35,895 nucleotides of DNA from Phocaeicola_A sp963643925 (GTDB lineage: Bacteria; Bacteroidota; Bacteroidia; Bacteroidales; Bacteroidaceae). The stretch covers positions 1-35,895 of the forward strand of contig CAVINS010000038.1 in assembly GCA_963643925.1 (NCBI GenBank). The letters are read 5' to 3'. The notes under the pieces were generated by a model, which saw only the letters and a list, made by a program, of their open reading frames with translations, did not search any database and had not been told where the DNA came from. The number at the start of each line of letters is the position of its first letter. Position 1 is the stretch's first letter. Shown piece after piece: positions 15,901-23,720 of this stretch. The position numbers and the translations under genes were made by a program.

Positions 15901-16209
15901 CACGGTCTTGCCCGCTACAGAGATCTCCTGGGTCTTGTATCCCACGAAACTGATTTGTACTGTTCCCTTGTCGGGAACGTTTTGAAGCGTAAAATTACCG
16001 TCGAAGTCGGTAATCACACCATTGGTAGTGCCCTTCACCAGAACACTGGCACCAATGACCGGTTCACCCGTACCGTCTATGACAGTACCTTTCACTGTTT
16101 TCGTCTGAGCCGACAAGCCGAGGCCGAAGGCTGCGAAAAGAGCGATGAAGAATAGCCGTTGGAGTAACCCCAACTGACCAGACAGACTTTTGATTCTCAT
16201 GTCTTTCAT
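12994..16209 (-). CDS. SusC/RagA-family TonB-dependent outer-membrane transporter without STN domain
   Basis: 1071 residues from ATG at 16209 (MKDMRIKS); ATG at 16200 is also possible. A signal peptide ends in GLSAQ. Then come a carboxypeptidase-regulatory-like domain (~25-110: VKGTVIDGTGEPVIGASVLV, DFDGNFTLQNV), the TonB box region DELVVVGYGVQKKSDVTGAL, a plug with LQGKAAGVDI, GSIYIRGTRSLT, PLYVVDGVP and ILKDASATAIYGSRGANGVI, and a 22-strand-type barrel ending NRSFVFGLEIGF. It imports a TonB-energised substrate across the outer membrane with the SusD partner encoded 31 bp downstream. It lacks an N-terminal STN signalling domain, unlike the second SusC here, which fits regulation by a cytoplasmic regulator such as the nearby AraC protein. 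Confidence 0.95.
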   Translation of the reverse strand: MKDMRIKSLSGQLGLLQRLFFIALFAAFGLGLSAQTKTVKGTVIDGTGEPVIGASVLVKGTTNGVITDFDGNFTLQNVPDKGTVQISFVGYKTQEISVAGKTVLKVTLQDATELLDELVVVGYGVQKKSDVTGALTNVGAEQLQARPVSNAFEALQGKAAGVDITTSERPGTLGSIYIRGTRSLTATNSPLYVVDGVPLMSSSGIESLNPRDIESIDILKDASATAIYGSRGANGVILVTTKQGKSGQFTLNYSGSLTVSTLHDESPSMSAADFIQFKRWAAYNVGEYKDANGNLVYPTTPNREADDQLFLTALDENATHDNVMRGWASGTWDASKVIDYDWTGDVLRTAISHEHTLSASGGTDKLSASGSFGYLSNQGTQKGQEYERYTARLGVNITPTKWFTMNATMNGTYAYQDYGVSTLGGRSGSIPDAIYGAAKNMFRMSPMYDADGNKITYPGGESGIYSIKDEIDHNISERQTYRILASFSATLNFGEMWKPLEGLQYKIQYGPDFRYYRQGDFIDGYSSYKVNSDGTEGNNYARKQEQRDFSWTLDNMIMYNRTFGKHKLGATLLHSASAWNIETTSISANALDKDSYLWNAFGTVDKTNNTQALGVGTGLTERQLQSYMVRLNYGFADRYLLTVSGRWDGASQLAEGNKWDFFPSAAIGWRINQEEFLKDVEWIDNLKVRLGVGTTGNAGVSPYTTKGDITSIYVPGMNGTNLHAYTTNEPYYVNMSSNGVTMANTNLGWEKTTQWNFGIDFSFLKNRLGGQIDIYTSTTKDLLMSMSIPSLTGYATTIANVGKTSNKGIELTLNAIPVMLSNGFTWESTFNVAYQKDKIEELAYGKNDMVDNSWFIGEQMSVYYGYKADGLWQDTPEDQTEMAKWNANGYKFEPGKVRMVDMNGDYKLDPNDDRVILGNKQPNWTLGWSNAFTYKNFELSCQIVGRMGYTFSTGGQSESATANQMQIDYWTPENTGAAYQKPILAMAASGSGDTYCSYLGYKSASFLKMRNISLGYTFPSSMLKKVSLKNLKVYAQCTNPFNLYNSVDGYDLDTGKTYYNRSFVFGLEIGF

Positions 16210-16351
16210 AGAATGTTTATTAATAATATAGTTAACTGCAAGGTTTGCGTCAAGACATATATACATTATATATATGTGGTCGGCCTTCGTGCAGCGAAAG
16301 CATACAATCTTTCGCAAGCAAAGGTCGTGCTTTTCTTTCGGCACAAATATA
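16210..16351 (-). promoter_or_regulatory. Promoter and long leader of the first susC
   Basis: TATATTTG on the minus strand (16344-16351) is a full -7 match, implying a 5' leader of about 125 nt before ATG 16209. The leader contains a hairpin with 7-bp arms (16294-16300 and 16309-16315) and a long alternating AT segment near 16256-16275. Confidence 0.55.
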
Positions 16352-16418
16352 CTAAAATGATTTTTAATATGGTGAAAATGATTTTGGAATTCTCTGTCCG
16401 CACCACGGCCATAACGCA

Positions 16419-16470
16419 CAAGAGATGCATCGCCAACGGCTCTACGGCTACGCTGGCAATGCATCTCTTG
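16419..16470. repeat. Strong hairpin between mscS-like gene and susC promoter
   Basis: Arms CAAGAGATGCAT (16419-16430) and ATGCATCTCTTG (16459-16470) are perfect reverse complements, and the stem extends inward with CGCCA/TGGC around one bulged A. It lies 46 bp past the stop codon of the MscS gene. It may be that gene's terminator, although no T-run follows on the minus strand. Confidence 0.65.
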
Positions 16471-16515
16471 CTATATATTAAAGATAAGGAGTAGGAGTGT
16501 GCCTCCTGACGTGCC

Positions 16516-17391
16516 TTATGCTTTCGTCACAACCTGGTTGAAGTAGGGGTAAGGAATCTCTATCTGCTCGTCGTCGAAGCGCTCCTTGATGGCTTTCAGC
16601 AGGTCGCACTTCAGCACGAAGGCGTTGCCTGTGTTCGATGCCCAGGCCCAAGCGCGCAGCGTGATGGCTGAGTCGCCCAGGTTGATGACACGGATGATCA
16701 CCTGCGGCACGCCGTTCTGCTTGTCAGCATCGGTGCGGTGGTCGATGAGCAGCGGGTGCTGCATGATGACGGAGCGCATCACCTCCATGGCGTGGTCGAG
16801 GTTGGTGGTGTACGACACGCCCACCTCAATGAACGAGCAGGTGGAGCTGTCCGCCAGCGAGGAGTTGACGATGGTGCTGGAGTTGATCTTGCTGTTCGGC
16901 ACCAGGATGAGGCGGTTCTCGCCGTTGCGGATGACCGTGTGACGGAGCGTGATCTCCACCACGTTGCCCACAATCACCTCGTCCACCTTGATGTAGTCGC
17001 CCACGCTGAAGGGGCGCGAGAAGATGATGAACAGTCCGCCCACGATGTTGGAGAGCGCCTCCTGCGAAGCCAAGCCGACGGCCATGGCCAGGATACCGGC
17101 ACTGGCTAGGATGGAGTTGCTGACCTTCTCCATGCCCGGGATGAGCGAGAGGAACGAGGAGATACCGATGATGTAGATGGCCATCACCGCCATGCGGCTG
17201 AGGAAACTCACCTTGGTGGCGTCGAGCACAATCTTGCCCTGCCGGTGCATTGCCCGGCGGAAAAGGTATTTCACCAGAAACGTCACGATGCGCACGAAGG
17301 CGTAGATAACTATCGCTTTGAAGCAGAATGCCAACATCCCATGGATGGAGAATCCGAAGATGGTGGTGTCCAGAAGTTCTTTTATATTCAT
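16516..17391 (-). CDS. MscS-family small-conductance mechanosensitive channel
   Basis: 291 residues from ATG at 17391 (MNIKELLDTTIFGFSIHG); an upstream in-frame ATG at 17427 precedes the promoter element and is rejected. Three predicted membrane helices are followed by the pore-lining TM3 ILASAGILAMAVGLASQEALSNIVGGLFIIFSRPFSVGDYI, the Gly/Ala-rich helix diagnostic of MscS. The beta domain follows (VIVGNVVEITLRHTVIRN, LILVPNSKINSSTIVNSS), and the C-terminal alpha/beta domain ends IEIPYPYFNQVV. It sits in the inner membrane and opens on membrane tension to release solutes during hypo-osmotic shock. It is divergent from the HD-domain gene, with separate -7 elements. Confidence 0.93.
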   Translation of the reverse strand: MNIKELLDTTIFGFSIHGMLAFCFKAIVIYAFVRIVTFLVKYLFRRAMHRQGKIVLDATKVSFLSRMAVMAIYIIGISSFLSLIPGMEKVSNSILASAGILAMAVGLASQEALSNIVGGLFIIFSRPFSVGDYIKVDEVIVGNVVEITLRHTVIRNGENRLILVPNSKINSSTIVNSSLADSSTCSFIEVGVSYTTNLDHAMEVMRSVIMQHPLLIDHRTDADKQNGVPQVIIRVINLGDSAITLRAWAWASNTGNAFVLKCDLLKAIKERFDDEQIEIPYPYFNQVVTKA

Positions 17392-17414
17392 AAGAAAGTA
17401 GTTTTGAAACGCTG

Positions 17415-17422
17415 CAAAAGTA
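17415..17422 (-). promoter_or_regulatory. -7 promoter element of the MscS gene
   Basis: TACTTTTG on the minus strand matches TAnnTTTG, 23 bp upstream of the chosen start. It decides against the upstream ATG at 17427. Confidence 0.55.
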
Positions 17423-17464
17423 GACAAATAAACCGAAGCGACACACCTCGCACACCAATAATAT

Positions 17465-17505
17465 GCGGAAAGACTTCGGATTTCCGCCCTTTATGGATAC
17501 CTTTG
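17465..17505 (+). promoter_or_regulatory. Promoter of the HD-domain gene with an inverted-repeat operator
   Basis: TACCTTTG at 17498-17505 with TTCG at 17475-17478, 19 bp apart. GCGGAAA (17465-17471) and TTTCCGC (17481-17487) form a perfect 7-bp inverted repeat centred on the -33 region, a typical repressor position. Confidence 0.55.
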
Positions 17506-17532
17506 CCGCCGATTACCAAAGAAGGACAAAAG

Positions 17533-18069
17533 ATGGACGCACTAGCGTTGATAGACAAATATTACAACGACAATCAGCAGCTGAAGGACCTGCTGCTGGA
17601 CCATAGCCGCGACGTGGCCGACAAGGCGCTGCTCGTTGCCGACCGTCATCCCGAACTGCACCTCGACCGCCAGTTTGTGGAGGAGGCTGCCATGCTCCAC
17701 GACATCGGCATCTACCTGACCGACGCGCCGAGCATCCATTGCCATGGAACGGAACCCTACATCCGCCACGGCTACCTGGGCGCTGAACTGATGCGCCGCG
17801 AGGGCTACCCACGCCATGCGCTTGTGTGCGAGCGCCACACTGGTGCCGGACTGTCGCTCGGCGAGATAGAGACGCAGGGCCTGCCTGTGCCCCACCACGA
17901 CATGCTGCCCGTGAGCATGGAGGAGAAGGTCATCTGCTTCGCCGACAAGTTCTACTCCAAGAGCCATCCCGGGCGCGAAAAGGAGGTGGACAAGATACTG
18001 AAAAGCCTCGCCAAATACGGCCCCGAGGGAGTGGAACGCTTCCGTGGCTGGTGCGAAATGTTTCTGTAA
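17533..18069 (+). CDS. HD-domain (HDIG-type) predicted phosphohydrolase
   Basis: 178 residues starting MDALALIDKYY; in-frame sequence further upstream lies before the promoter. Metal-binding residues of the HD superfamily are present: an early His in LLDHSRDVADKAL, the diagnostic HDIG in EEAAMLHDIGIYL, then HGTEPYIRHGYLGAELM and VCERHTGAGLS. Such small HDIG proteins are predicted metal-dependent phosphohydrolases acting on nucleotides or similar phosphate esters; the substrate cannot be told. It is probably cytoplasmic, as no signal or membrane segment is seen. It is divergent from mscS and 89 bp upstream of lptD, which has its own -7 element. Confidence 0.85.
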   Translation: MDALALIDKYYNDNQQLKDLLLDHSRDVADKALLVADRHPELHLDRQFVEEAAMLHDIGIYLTDAPSIHCHGTEPYIRHGYLGAELMRREGYPRHALVCERHTGAGLSLGEIETQGLPVPHHDMLPVSMEEKVICFADKFYSKSHPGREKEVDKILKSLAKYGPEGVERFRGWCEMFL

Positions 18070-18125
18070 CTCCAAAAAATCAATAAAATACGGAGGGGTT
18101 TCCGCATAGATTAACTGAGAATGTG

Positions 18126-18133
18126 TAATTTTG
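18126..18133 (+). promoter_or_regulatory. -7 promoter element of the lptD-like gene
   Basis: TAATTTTG matches TAnnTTTG, about 25 bp upstream of ATG 18159. The transcript leader would be short. Confidence 0.45.
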
Positions 18134-18158
18134 CCGACCGATGTGTAAACTCTGATTG

Positions 18159-20897
18159 ATGACTTCACTAAGAACGTATATACAGATAGCCATAGGGGTG
18201 ACGTTGGCAATGCTGCTGTTCCCGCAAAGAGCAGGCTCGCAACACGTGGGCCACAGCACAGCCGCCCCGGACTCTATCCAACCCATGCCCGCCGCTGTGG
18301 ACTCCACCACCGCGGTGCGCGACACGCTTGGCACCGACTCGGTGAAGTCGAAGAAGGGCGCGCTGGACGCTCCCGTCACCTACGAGTCGACCGACTCCAC
18401 CGTCTTCGAGGGTAAGAACGCCTATCTCTACGGAACGAGCAGGGTGAACTATCAGAAGATAGAACTCACGGCGGAGGTCATCAAGATGAACCTCGACAGC
18501 AGCACGGTGTATGCCAACGGCATCAAGGATACGCTGGGCGAGATCCAGGGCAAACCAGTCTTCAAGGATGGCGACACGCCCTACGAGTCGGAGCTGATGA
18601 GCTACAACTTCAAGTCGAAGAAGGGATTCATCAACAACATCACCACCGAACAGGGCGAGGGATTCATCACCAGCGAGAACGCCAAGAAGGGCGCCAACGA
18701 CGAATACTTCATGGAACACGGACGCTACACCACCTGCGAGGACCACGAACATCCGCACTTCTACCTGGCCTTGAGCCGCGCGAAGACACGCCCCAAGAAG
18801 AACGTCGTGTTCGGTCCGGCATGGCTCGTGGTGGCCGATGTGCCGTTGCCATTGGCACTGCCCTTCGGATTCTTCCCCTTCAGCAGCAAATACTCCTCGG
18901 GATTCATCATGCCCAGCTACGGCGACGAGACCTCACGCGGATTCTACCTGCGCGACGGCGGCTACTACTTCGCCATCAGCGACTATATGGACCTGAAGCT
19001 GACAGGAGAAATCTACACGAAAGGCTCGTGGGGACTGGCGGCAGCCTCCAACTACAACCGACGCTACAAATACTCCGGCAACTTCAACATCAGCTACCTC
19101 GACACCAAGACGGGCGAAAAAAACATGCCCGACTACTCCGAGACCACGAGCTTCAAGATCATGTGGAGCCATCGGCAGGATTCCAAGGCTAGCCCCAACA
19201 CCAACTTCTCCGCCAGTGTGAACTACGCCACCACCAGCTACGAGAAGTCGAACCTCAACAGCCTCTATAACCCTGCACTCTACTCGCAGAGCACACGTAC
19301 TTCCAGTGTGAGCTACTCGCGCACGTTCCCAGGCATCGGACTCACCCTGTCGAGCACGTTCAACATCTCGCAGAACACGAGGGACTCTACCGTGGCGCTC
19401 ACCTTGCCCGACCTGAACATCTCCCTGCAACGCTTCTACCCCTTCAAGCGGAAGAAAGCGGCAGGCAAAGAGCGGTGGTACGAGAAAATAGCCGTGCAGT
19501 ACAGCGGCCAGATAAGCAACAGCATCAGCACCAAGGAAGACCTCATCATGAAGTCGGACCTGATGAAAGACTGGCGCAACGGTGTGAAACACCATATCCC
19601 CGTGAGCGCTACGTTCTCGCTGTTCAACTACATCAACGTCACCCCAACGTTCGACTACACCGAGCGGTGGTACACCCAGAAGGTGAAACGCAGCTGGGAC
19701 GCCTCGCAACAAAGAGAGGTGCAGGACACCATCTACGGCTTCAACCGCGTCTACAACTACAGCTTCAGCGTGTCGGCCAACACCACACTCTATGGATTCT
19801 ACAAGCCCTCGAAGAAGATCTTCGGCGACAAGATAGAAATGATACGCCACGTCTTCAAACCCTCCATCAGCTACAGCATGACGCCGGACTTCAGCGCACG
19901 CAAGTATGGATTCTGGGACACCTACGTCTACACCGACGAGGACGGCGAGGTGCACCAGGTGGAATACTCCCCCTACGCCAACGGCATGTTCGGCTATCCG
20001 GGCAAAGGCAAGTCGGGTAGCATCAGTTTCGACGTGTCCAACAACGTGGAGATGAAGGTGAAGTCCGACAAAGACTCCACGGGAGTGAAGAAGATCAGCA
20101 TCATCGACGAGCTATACGCCGGCATGTCCTACAACACCGCCGCCAAGGAGAAACCTTGGAGCGACCTGAACATGCGCATCCGACTGAAACTCTCCAAACG
20201 GTATACCTTCAACCTGAGCGCGCGATTCGCCACTTATGCCTACGAGTTCAACGACCAGGGCCAGGTGGTGGAGGGCAACCGCACCGAGTGGTCCTACGGA
20301 CGCTTCGGACGGTTCCAGGGCATGAGCCAGAACTTCTCCTACACCTTCAACAACGACACCTGGAAGAAGTGGTTCGGCAGCAAGGACGAGAAGGCAGAGG
20401 CCAAGAAACGCTCCGACGCGGCCGACGAAGACGAGGACGAAGAATATGAGGACGAAGAGACCGGCAGGGACGAGGTGAAGAAGAAAGAGGTGAAGGCCGA
20501 GGTGGACGAATATGGCTACCTGCGCTTCAAGATGCCGTGGTCGTTCACCATCTCCTATGGTATCAGCATGAGCGAGAACCGCGGCGGCAAGATCAACATC
20601 AAGACGATGCGCTACCCTTATAAGTTCACACAGACGATGAACTTCTCGGGCAACGTGAAACTGACCGACAAGTGGAACATCTCCTACTCCAGCGGTTACG
20701 ACTTCACGTCGCACAAAATCTCCATGTCGTCCGTCAACATCTCGCGCGACCTCCACTGCTTCTCCATGACCGCCGGCATGGTGTTCGGCCCCTTCACGTC
20801 GTACAACTTCACCATCAGCGCCAACTCCAGCATGCTGAAGGACGCCCTCAAGTACGACAAGCGCAGCAGCTACAGCAGCAATGTGGAGTGGTACTAA
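18159..20897 (+). CDS. lptD: LptD-like LPS assembly outer-membrane protein
   Basis: 912 residues from ATG at 18159; the TTG one codon earlier is unlikely. The N-terminal signal is followed by a Ser/Thr/Asp-rich linker, then an OstA/LptA-like beta-jellyroll region (~75-210: EGKNAYLYGTSRVNYQKIELTA, TVYANGIKDTLGEIQGKPVF, ESELMSYNFKSKKGFINN). The large C-terminal barrel starts near FGFFPFSSKYSSGFIMPSYG and is rich in alternating aromatic strands. This is the Bacteroidetes form of LptD, which with LptE inserts lipopolysaccharide into the outer leaflet. A highly acidic/lysine-rich insert (DEDEDEEYEDEE and following) near residues 750-790 probably forms a loop. The gene is monocistronic and convergent with ung. 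Confidence 0.85.
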   Translation: MTSLRTYIQIAIGVTLAMLLFPQRAGSQHVGHSTAAPDSIQPMPAAVDSTTAVRDTLGTDSVKSKKGALDAPVTYESTDSTVFEGKNAYLYGTSRVNYQKIELTAEVIKMNLDSSTVYANGIKDTLGEIQGKPVFKDGDTPYESELMSYNFKSKKGFINNITTEQGEGFITSENAKKGANDEYFMEHGRYTTCEDHEHPHFYLALSRAKTRPKKNVVFGPAWLVVADVPLPLALPFGFFPFSSKYSSGFIMPSYGDETSRGFYLRDGGYYFAISDYMDLKLTGEIYTKGSWGLAAASNYNRRYKYSGNFNISYLDTKTGEKNMPDYSETTSFKIMWSHRQDSKASPNTNFSASVNYATTSYEKSNLNSLYNPALYSQSTRTSSVSYSRTFPGIGLTLSSTFNISQNTRDSTVALTLPDLNISLQRFYPFKRKKAAGKERWYEKIAVQYSGQISNSISTKEDLIMKSDLMKDWRNGVKHHIPVSATFSLFNYINVTPTFDYTERWYTQKVKRSWDASQQREVQDTIYGFNRVYNYSFSVSANTTLYGFYKPSKKIFGDKIEMIRHVFKPSISYSMTPDFSARKYGFWDTYVYTDEDGEVHQVEYSPYANGMFGYPGKGKSGSISFDVSNNVEMKVKSDKDSTGVKKISIIDELYAGMSYNTAAKEKPWSDLNMRIRLKLSKRYTFNLSARFATYAYEFNDQGQVVEGNRTEWSYGRFGRFQGMSQNFSYTFNNDTWKKWFGSKDEKAEAKKRSDAADEDEDEEYEDEETGRDEVKKKEVKAEVDEYGYLRFKMPWSFTISYGISMSENRGGKINIKTMRYPYKFTQTMNFSGNVKLTDKWNISYSSGYDFTSHKISMSSVNISRDLHCFSMTAGMVFGPFTSYNFTISANSSMLKDALKYDKRSSYSSNVEWY

Positions 20898-21155
20898 GCG
20901 GTCCCTCTCTTTCTTCCCCCTTGGATGACTTGATGGTGTGAGCGAAGACTTCGAACAGATATGGCAGGTCTGTTCGGGGTGAAGACTTTCGGCGCATGGA
21001 GTCGCTACTGTAGATATTTAGGCTTTATAGGTCTCCAAAATGAGCTTTAGCTCAATGCCATTTGACCCAAGGCTCATGTCTAAAGCTCGTGGGCCGATTC
21101 CCCATTCTCTATATATTATATAAGGTGTAGCAGAGTAGTTCTCGGGGGGGGAGGT
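20898..21155. other. Convergent intergenic region with two inverted repeats
   Basis: No gene seen. CGAACAGA (20952-20959) and TCTGTTCG (20969-20976) form a compact hairpin just past lptD. GAGCTTTAG (21042-21050) and CTAAAGCTC (21080-21088) form a second one nearer ung. Neither has a clear T-run; they probably end the two convergent transcripts. Confidence 0.5.
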
Positions 21156-21818
21156 CTACCATTGGATAGGCTCTTGGCCGTGCGCTGTCAGATAGGCATT
21201 GGCCTGGCTGAAGTGTTTGTTCCCGAAGAAACCGTGATAGGCAGACAGCGGTGACGGATGGACAGAGGCCAGCACCAAATGCTTGTTGCGGTCGATGAAG
21301 GCTCCTTTCTTCTGCGCGTAGGCTCCCCACAGCAGAAACACCAGATGCTCACGCTCCGTGGCCAAGGCACGGATGGCGGCGTCGGTAAACTCCTCCCACC
21401 CATGGTTCTGATGCGACCCAGCCTGATGCGCCCGCACGGTCAGTGTGGCGTTCAGCAGCAGCACCCCCTGGTTTGCCCATCGGGTGAGGTTGCCTGTGGT
21501 GGGCACAGACACGCCCAGGTCGCTGCTTATCTCCTTGAAGATGTTCACCAGCGAAGGCGGGAAGGGGATGCCGTCGTTCACCGAGAAGCAAAGTCCGTGC
21601 GCCTGTCCGGGTCCGTGATAGGGATCCTGCCCGATGATGACCGCCTTCACCTTGTCGAACGGACAGAGGTTGAAGGCATTGAATATCAGCGGTCCGGGAG
21701 GGTATACCGCTCCCTTGGCATACTCCTCGCGCACGAAATTCGCGAGGCTGACGAAATAAGGTTTCTCAAACTCCGGGGCAAGGTGCCGCTTCCAACTCTC
21801 TTCTATCTGCACATTCAT
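21156..21818 (-). CDS. ung: Uracil-DNA glycosylase (family 1)
   Basis: 220 residues from ATG at 21818. The open frame extends upstream, but the promoter at 21841 excludes an earlier start. Diagnostic family-1 motifs are present: the water-activating loop VIIGQDPYHGPGQAHGLCFSV with catalytic Asp, LLLNATLTVRAHQAGSHQNHGW, LLWGAYAQKKGAFID, and the DNA-intercalating HPSPLSAYHGFFGNKHFSQAN. It removes uracil from DNA to start base excision repair. It lies downstream of asnA on the same strand but has its own promoter element, so co-transcription is not required. The length is normal for the family. Confidence 0.97.
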   Translation of the reverse strand: MNVQIEESWKRHLAPEFEKPYFVSLANFVREEYAKGAVYPPGPLIFNAFNLCPFDKVKAVIIGQDPYHGPGQAHGLCFSVNDGIPFPPSLVNIFKEISSDLGVSVPTTGNLTRWANQGVLLLNATLTVRAHQAGSHQNHGWEEFTDAAIRALATEREHLVFLLWGAYAQKKGAFIDRNKHLVLASVHPSPLSAYHGFFGNKHFSQANAYLTAHGQEPIQW

Positions 21819-21840
21819 AGCGTAATCTGTTTTATAGGGG

Positions 21841-21848
21841 CAAAGATA
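21841..21848 (-). promoter_or_regulatory. -7 promoter element of ung
   Basis: TATCTTTG on the minus strand, 22 bp upstream of ATG 21818. Confidence 0.6.
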
Positions 21849-21916
21849 ATGCAAGTCGAAGACAAAATCAGCAAGCTTGTTTGAATGTTTTTGTTGAGGT
21901 GCGGTTCGAAACGAGT

Positions 21917-21957
21917 GGAGAGCCATGTCGGCTGTGCGGCAACCGTCACGACTCTCC
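21917..21957 (-). terminator. Possible terminator hairpin after asnA
   Basis: GGAGAG (21917-21922) and CTCTCC (21952-21957) with further internal pairing (CGG/CCG), 31 bp past the asnA stop codon. There is no T-run, so termination is uncertain. Confidence 0.35.
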
Positions 21958-21987
21958 GTCTATATAAAATTAAAAGCTATGGCTGTG

Positions 21988-23025
21988 TCAGATGAGAGGA
22001 ATGCCAATCTCGGCGCACTCCTTGCGCATCTCGTCGGGCCAGATGCTGGCCTGGATCTCGCCGATGTGGGCCTTGCGCAGGTAGAGCATACAAAGGCGCG
22101 ACTGACCGATGCCGCCACCGATGCTCAAGGGGAGCGTGCCGTCCAGCAGACGCTTGTGGAAGTAGAGCTCCATGCGCTTCTCCTGGCCTGACATCTTCAG
22201 CTGGCGCACCAGCGACTCTTTGTCCACACGCACACCCATTGAGGAGAGCTCTATGGCGCAGTCGAGGATGCTGTCCCACACCAACAGGTCGCCGTTCAGG
22301 CCGGGCAGTCCGTTGTCGTCCAGGGTGGTGTAGTCGTCATAGTCCGGTGCGCGCAGGTCGTGCTCCTTGCCGTCGCCCAGGGGTCCGCCTATGCCTATAA
22401 TAAATACGGTGCCATACTGGCGGGTGATCAGATTCTCGCGCTCCTTCGGTGTCTTGTCCGGATAGAGTTGGCGCAGTTCCTCGGCGTGGATGAAGTGCAC
22501 CTCGGGGGCCAGGAATGGCTTAATCTGCGGATATGCCTCGCACACCATGTACTCTGTGCGCAGCATGGTGGCGTAGATGCGGTTCACGATGTTCTTTAGG
22601 AAGGCGACCGTGCGCTCCTCGGGGGTGATCACACGCTCCCAGTCCCACTGGTCCACGTACAGCGAGTGGAGGTTACCCAGACACTCGTCCGCGCGGATGG
22701 CGTTCATGTCGGTGTAGATGCCGTAGCCTGGCTCTATGTTGTACTCAGCCAGTGTGAGACGTTTCCATTTGGCCAGCGAATGAACCACCTCGGCCTTGGC
22801 GTCGCCCAGGTCCTTGATAGGGAACGTGACAGGGCGCTCCGTGCCGCTCAAATCATCGTTGATGCCCATGCCCTTCAGCACGAACAGCGGTGCTGTGACG
22901 CGCCGCAGCCGCAGCTCGGCGGAGAGGTTCTGTTGGAAGTACTCTTTCACCTTCTTTATTCCCAGTTCCGTCTGTTTCAGGTCGAGTGCAGGGACGTAGT
23001 GATTTGGTCGTATAAGATAGCTCAT
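21988..23025 (-). CDS. asnA: Aspartate-ammonia ligase (asparagine synthetase A)
   Basis: 345 residues, full length for AsnA. It has the class II aminoacyl-tRNA-synthetase-like fold with recognisable family motifs: KVKEYFQQNLSAELRLRRVTAPLFV, SGTERPVTFPIKD, EVVHSLAKWKR, GYGIYTDMNAIRADE, LHSLYVDQWDWERVI, TVFIIGIGGPLGDGK, PDYDDYT, LLVWDSILDCAIELSSMGVRVD and the ATP-binding PLSIGGGIGQSRL. It makes asparagine from aspartate, ammonia and ATP in the cytoplasm. It is transcribed from its own TACCTTTG element. Confidence 0.97.
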   Translation of the reverse strand: MSYLIRPNHYVPALDLKQTELGIKKVKEYFQQNLSAELRLRRVTAPLFVLKGMGINDDLSGTERPVTFPIKDLGDAKAEVVHSLAKWKRLTLAEYNIEPGYGIYTDMNAIRADECLGNLHSLYVDQWDWERVITPEERTVAFLKNIVNRIYATMLRTEYMVCEAYPQIKPFLAPEVHFIHAEELRQLYPDKTPKERENLITRQYGTVFIIGIGGPLGDGKEHDLRAPDYDDYTTLDDNGLPGLNGDLLVWDSILDCAIELSSMGVRVDKESLVRQLKMSGQEKRMELYFHKRLLDGTLPLSIGGGIGQSRLCMLYLRKAHIGEIQASIWPDEMRKECAEIGIPLI

Positions 23026-23062
23026 GTTTCAGTTGATTTTATTTTGTTTTTAAAATGTTCTG

Positions 23063-23070
23063 CAAAGGTA
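23063..23070 (-). promoter_or_regulatory. -7 promoter element of asnA
   Basis: TACCTTTG on the minus strand, 37 bp upstream of ATG 23025. Confidence 0.6.
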
Positions 23071-23307
23071 GTAAATACTTTTGTTGGTGAAACAATATTT
23101 GGAAAATAAATGTGATTAAGGCAGCTGTTTTTCTAAAACCATACGCATTTTATCATTATCTCGTCCTCCCGTTGCAGAGTGCCATACGAATCCTGGTACA
23201 CGAGTATATAGGCCGTTCATTGGTGAGTCCATGGTTCATTTCAGCCGCTCCCGGCTAATAATTTCGGAAAAACTGGGGTAAAAATAGGAGAGTATTGCAA
23301 TAATTAC

Positions 23308-23315
23308 TATCTTTG
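23308..23315 (+). promoter_or_regulatory. -7 promoter element of tRNA-Arg
   Basis: TATCTTTG, 12 bp before the mature tRNA 5' end. The rest of 23103-23307 shows no gene. Confidence 0.6.
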
Positions 23316-23327
23316 CGCCTCAGAAAA

Positions 23328-23400
23328 GGCCCCGTAGCTTAGTGAATAGAGCGTCAGATTCCGGTTCTGAAGGTCGTGCGTTTGAATCGCACCGGGGTCA
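23328..23400 (+). tRNA. tRNA-Arg (anticodon CCG)
   Basis: A 73-nt cloverleaf. The acceptor GGCCCCG pairs with CGGGGTC with one G-U. The D-stem is GCTT/GAGC, the anticodon stem TCAGA/TCTGA encloses loop TTCCGGT with anticodon CCG (codon CGG), and the T-stem GTGCG/CGCAC has loop TTTGAAT. The discriminator is A at 23400 and no CCA is encoded, as is usual in Bacteroidetes. A short hairpin ACTCC/GGAGT follows. Confidence 0.95.
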
Positions 23401-23642
23401 CTCCTTTCTCTTTTGGAGTATTCTCCTTCCGTAAACTCAAGTCATTCTCTGTATCCAAGTCTGAACCATCGTTTGGGCTTTTCCCACATATGTCCTTATC
23501 TTCGCACTGAGTAAGATGTAAAAGCATGTATAAAAGAGCTGGAGACCAAACAATTATAAGCCTTATGAAAGAACCGTGAAAATTCTTTCAGGTGGTGATG
23601 GGCGACCGACAGGTGGGGAAATTCGAAAGCAAAGACCTTTAA
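23401..23642. other. Intergenic stretch after tRNA-Arg, no gene seen
   Basis: AT-rich, with no supported ORF and no repeat of the tRNA 3' end noticed. It separates the tRNA from the terminator of the PKD-like operon. Confidence 0.5.
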
Positions 23643-23690
23643 GAAAAAATAGGAGGCAAACGCCTTTTATGATTGGCGTTTACCTCCTAC
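23643..23690 (-). terminator. Intrinsic terminator of the second Sus operon
   Basis: 14-nt arms at 23651-23664 (AGGAGGCAAACGCC) and 23675-23688 (GGCGTTTACCTCCT) pair with one wobble position and are followed on the minus strand by ATTTTTTC. This is a canonical rho-independent terminator 32 bp past the last gene. Confidence 0.92.
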
Positions 23691-23720
23691 GCAATTAAAT
23701 TATATGAGAGAGAAATGTTG

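Noticed and set aside
23328..23400. Integrated element at tRNA-Arg
   Set aside because: No integrase and no second copy of the tRNA 3' end was noticed in the window.
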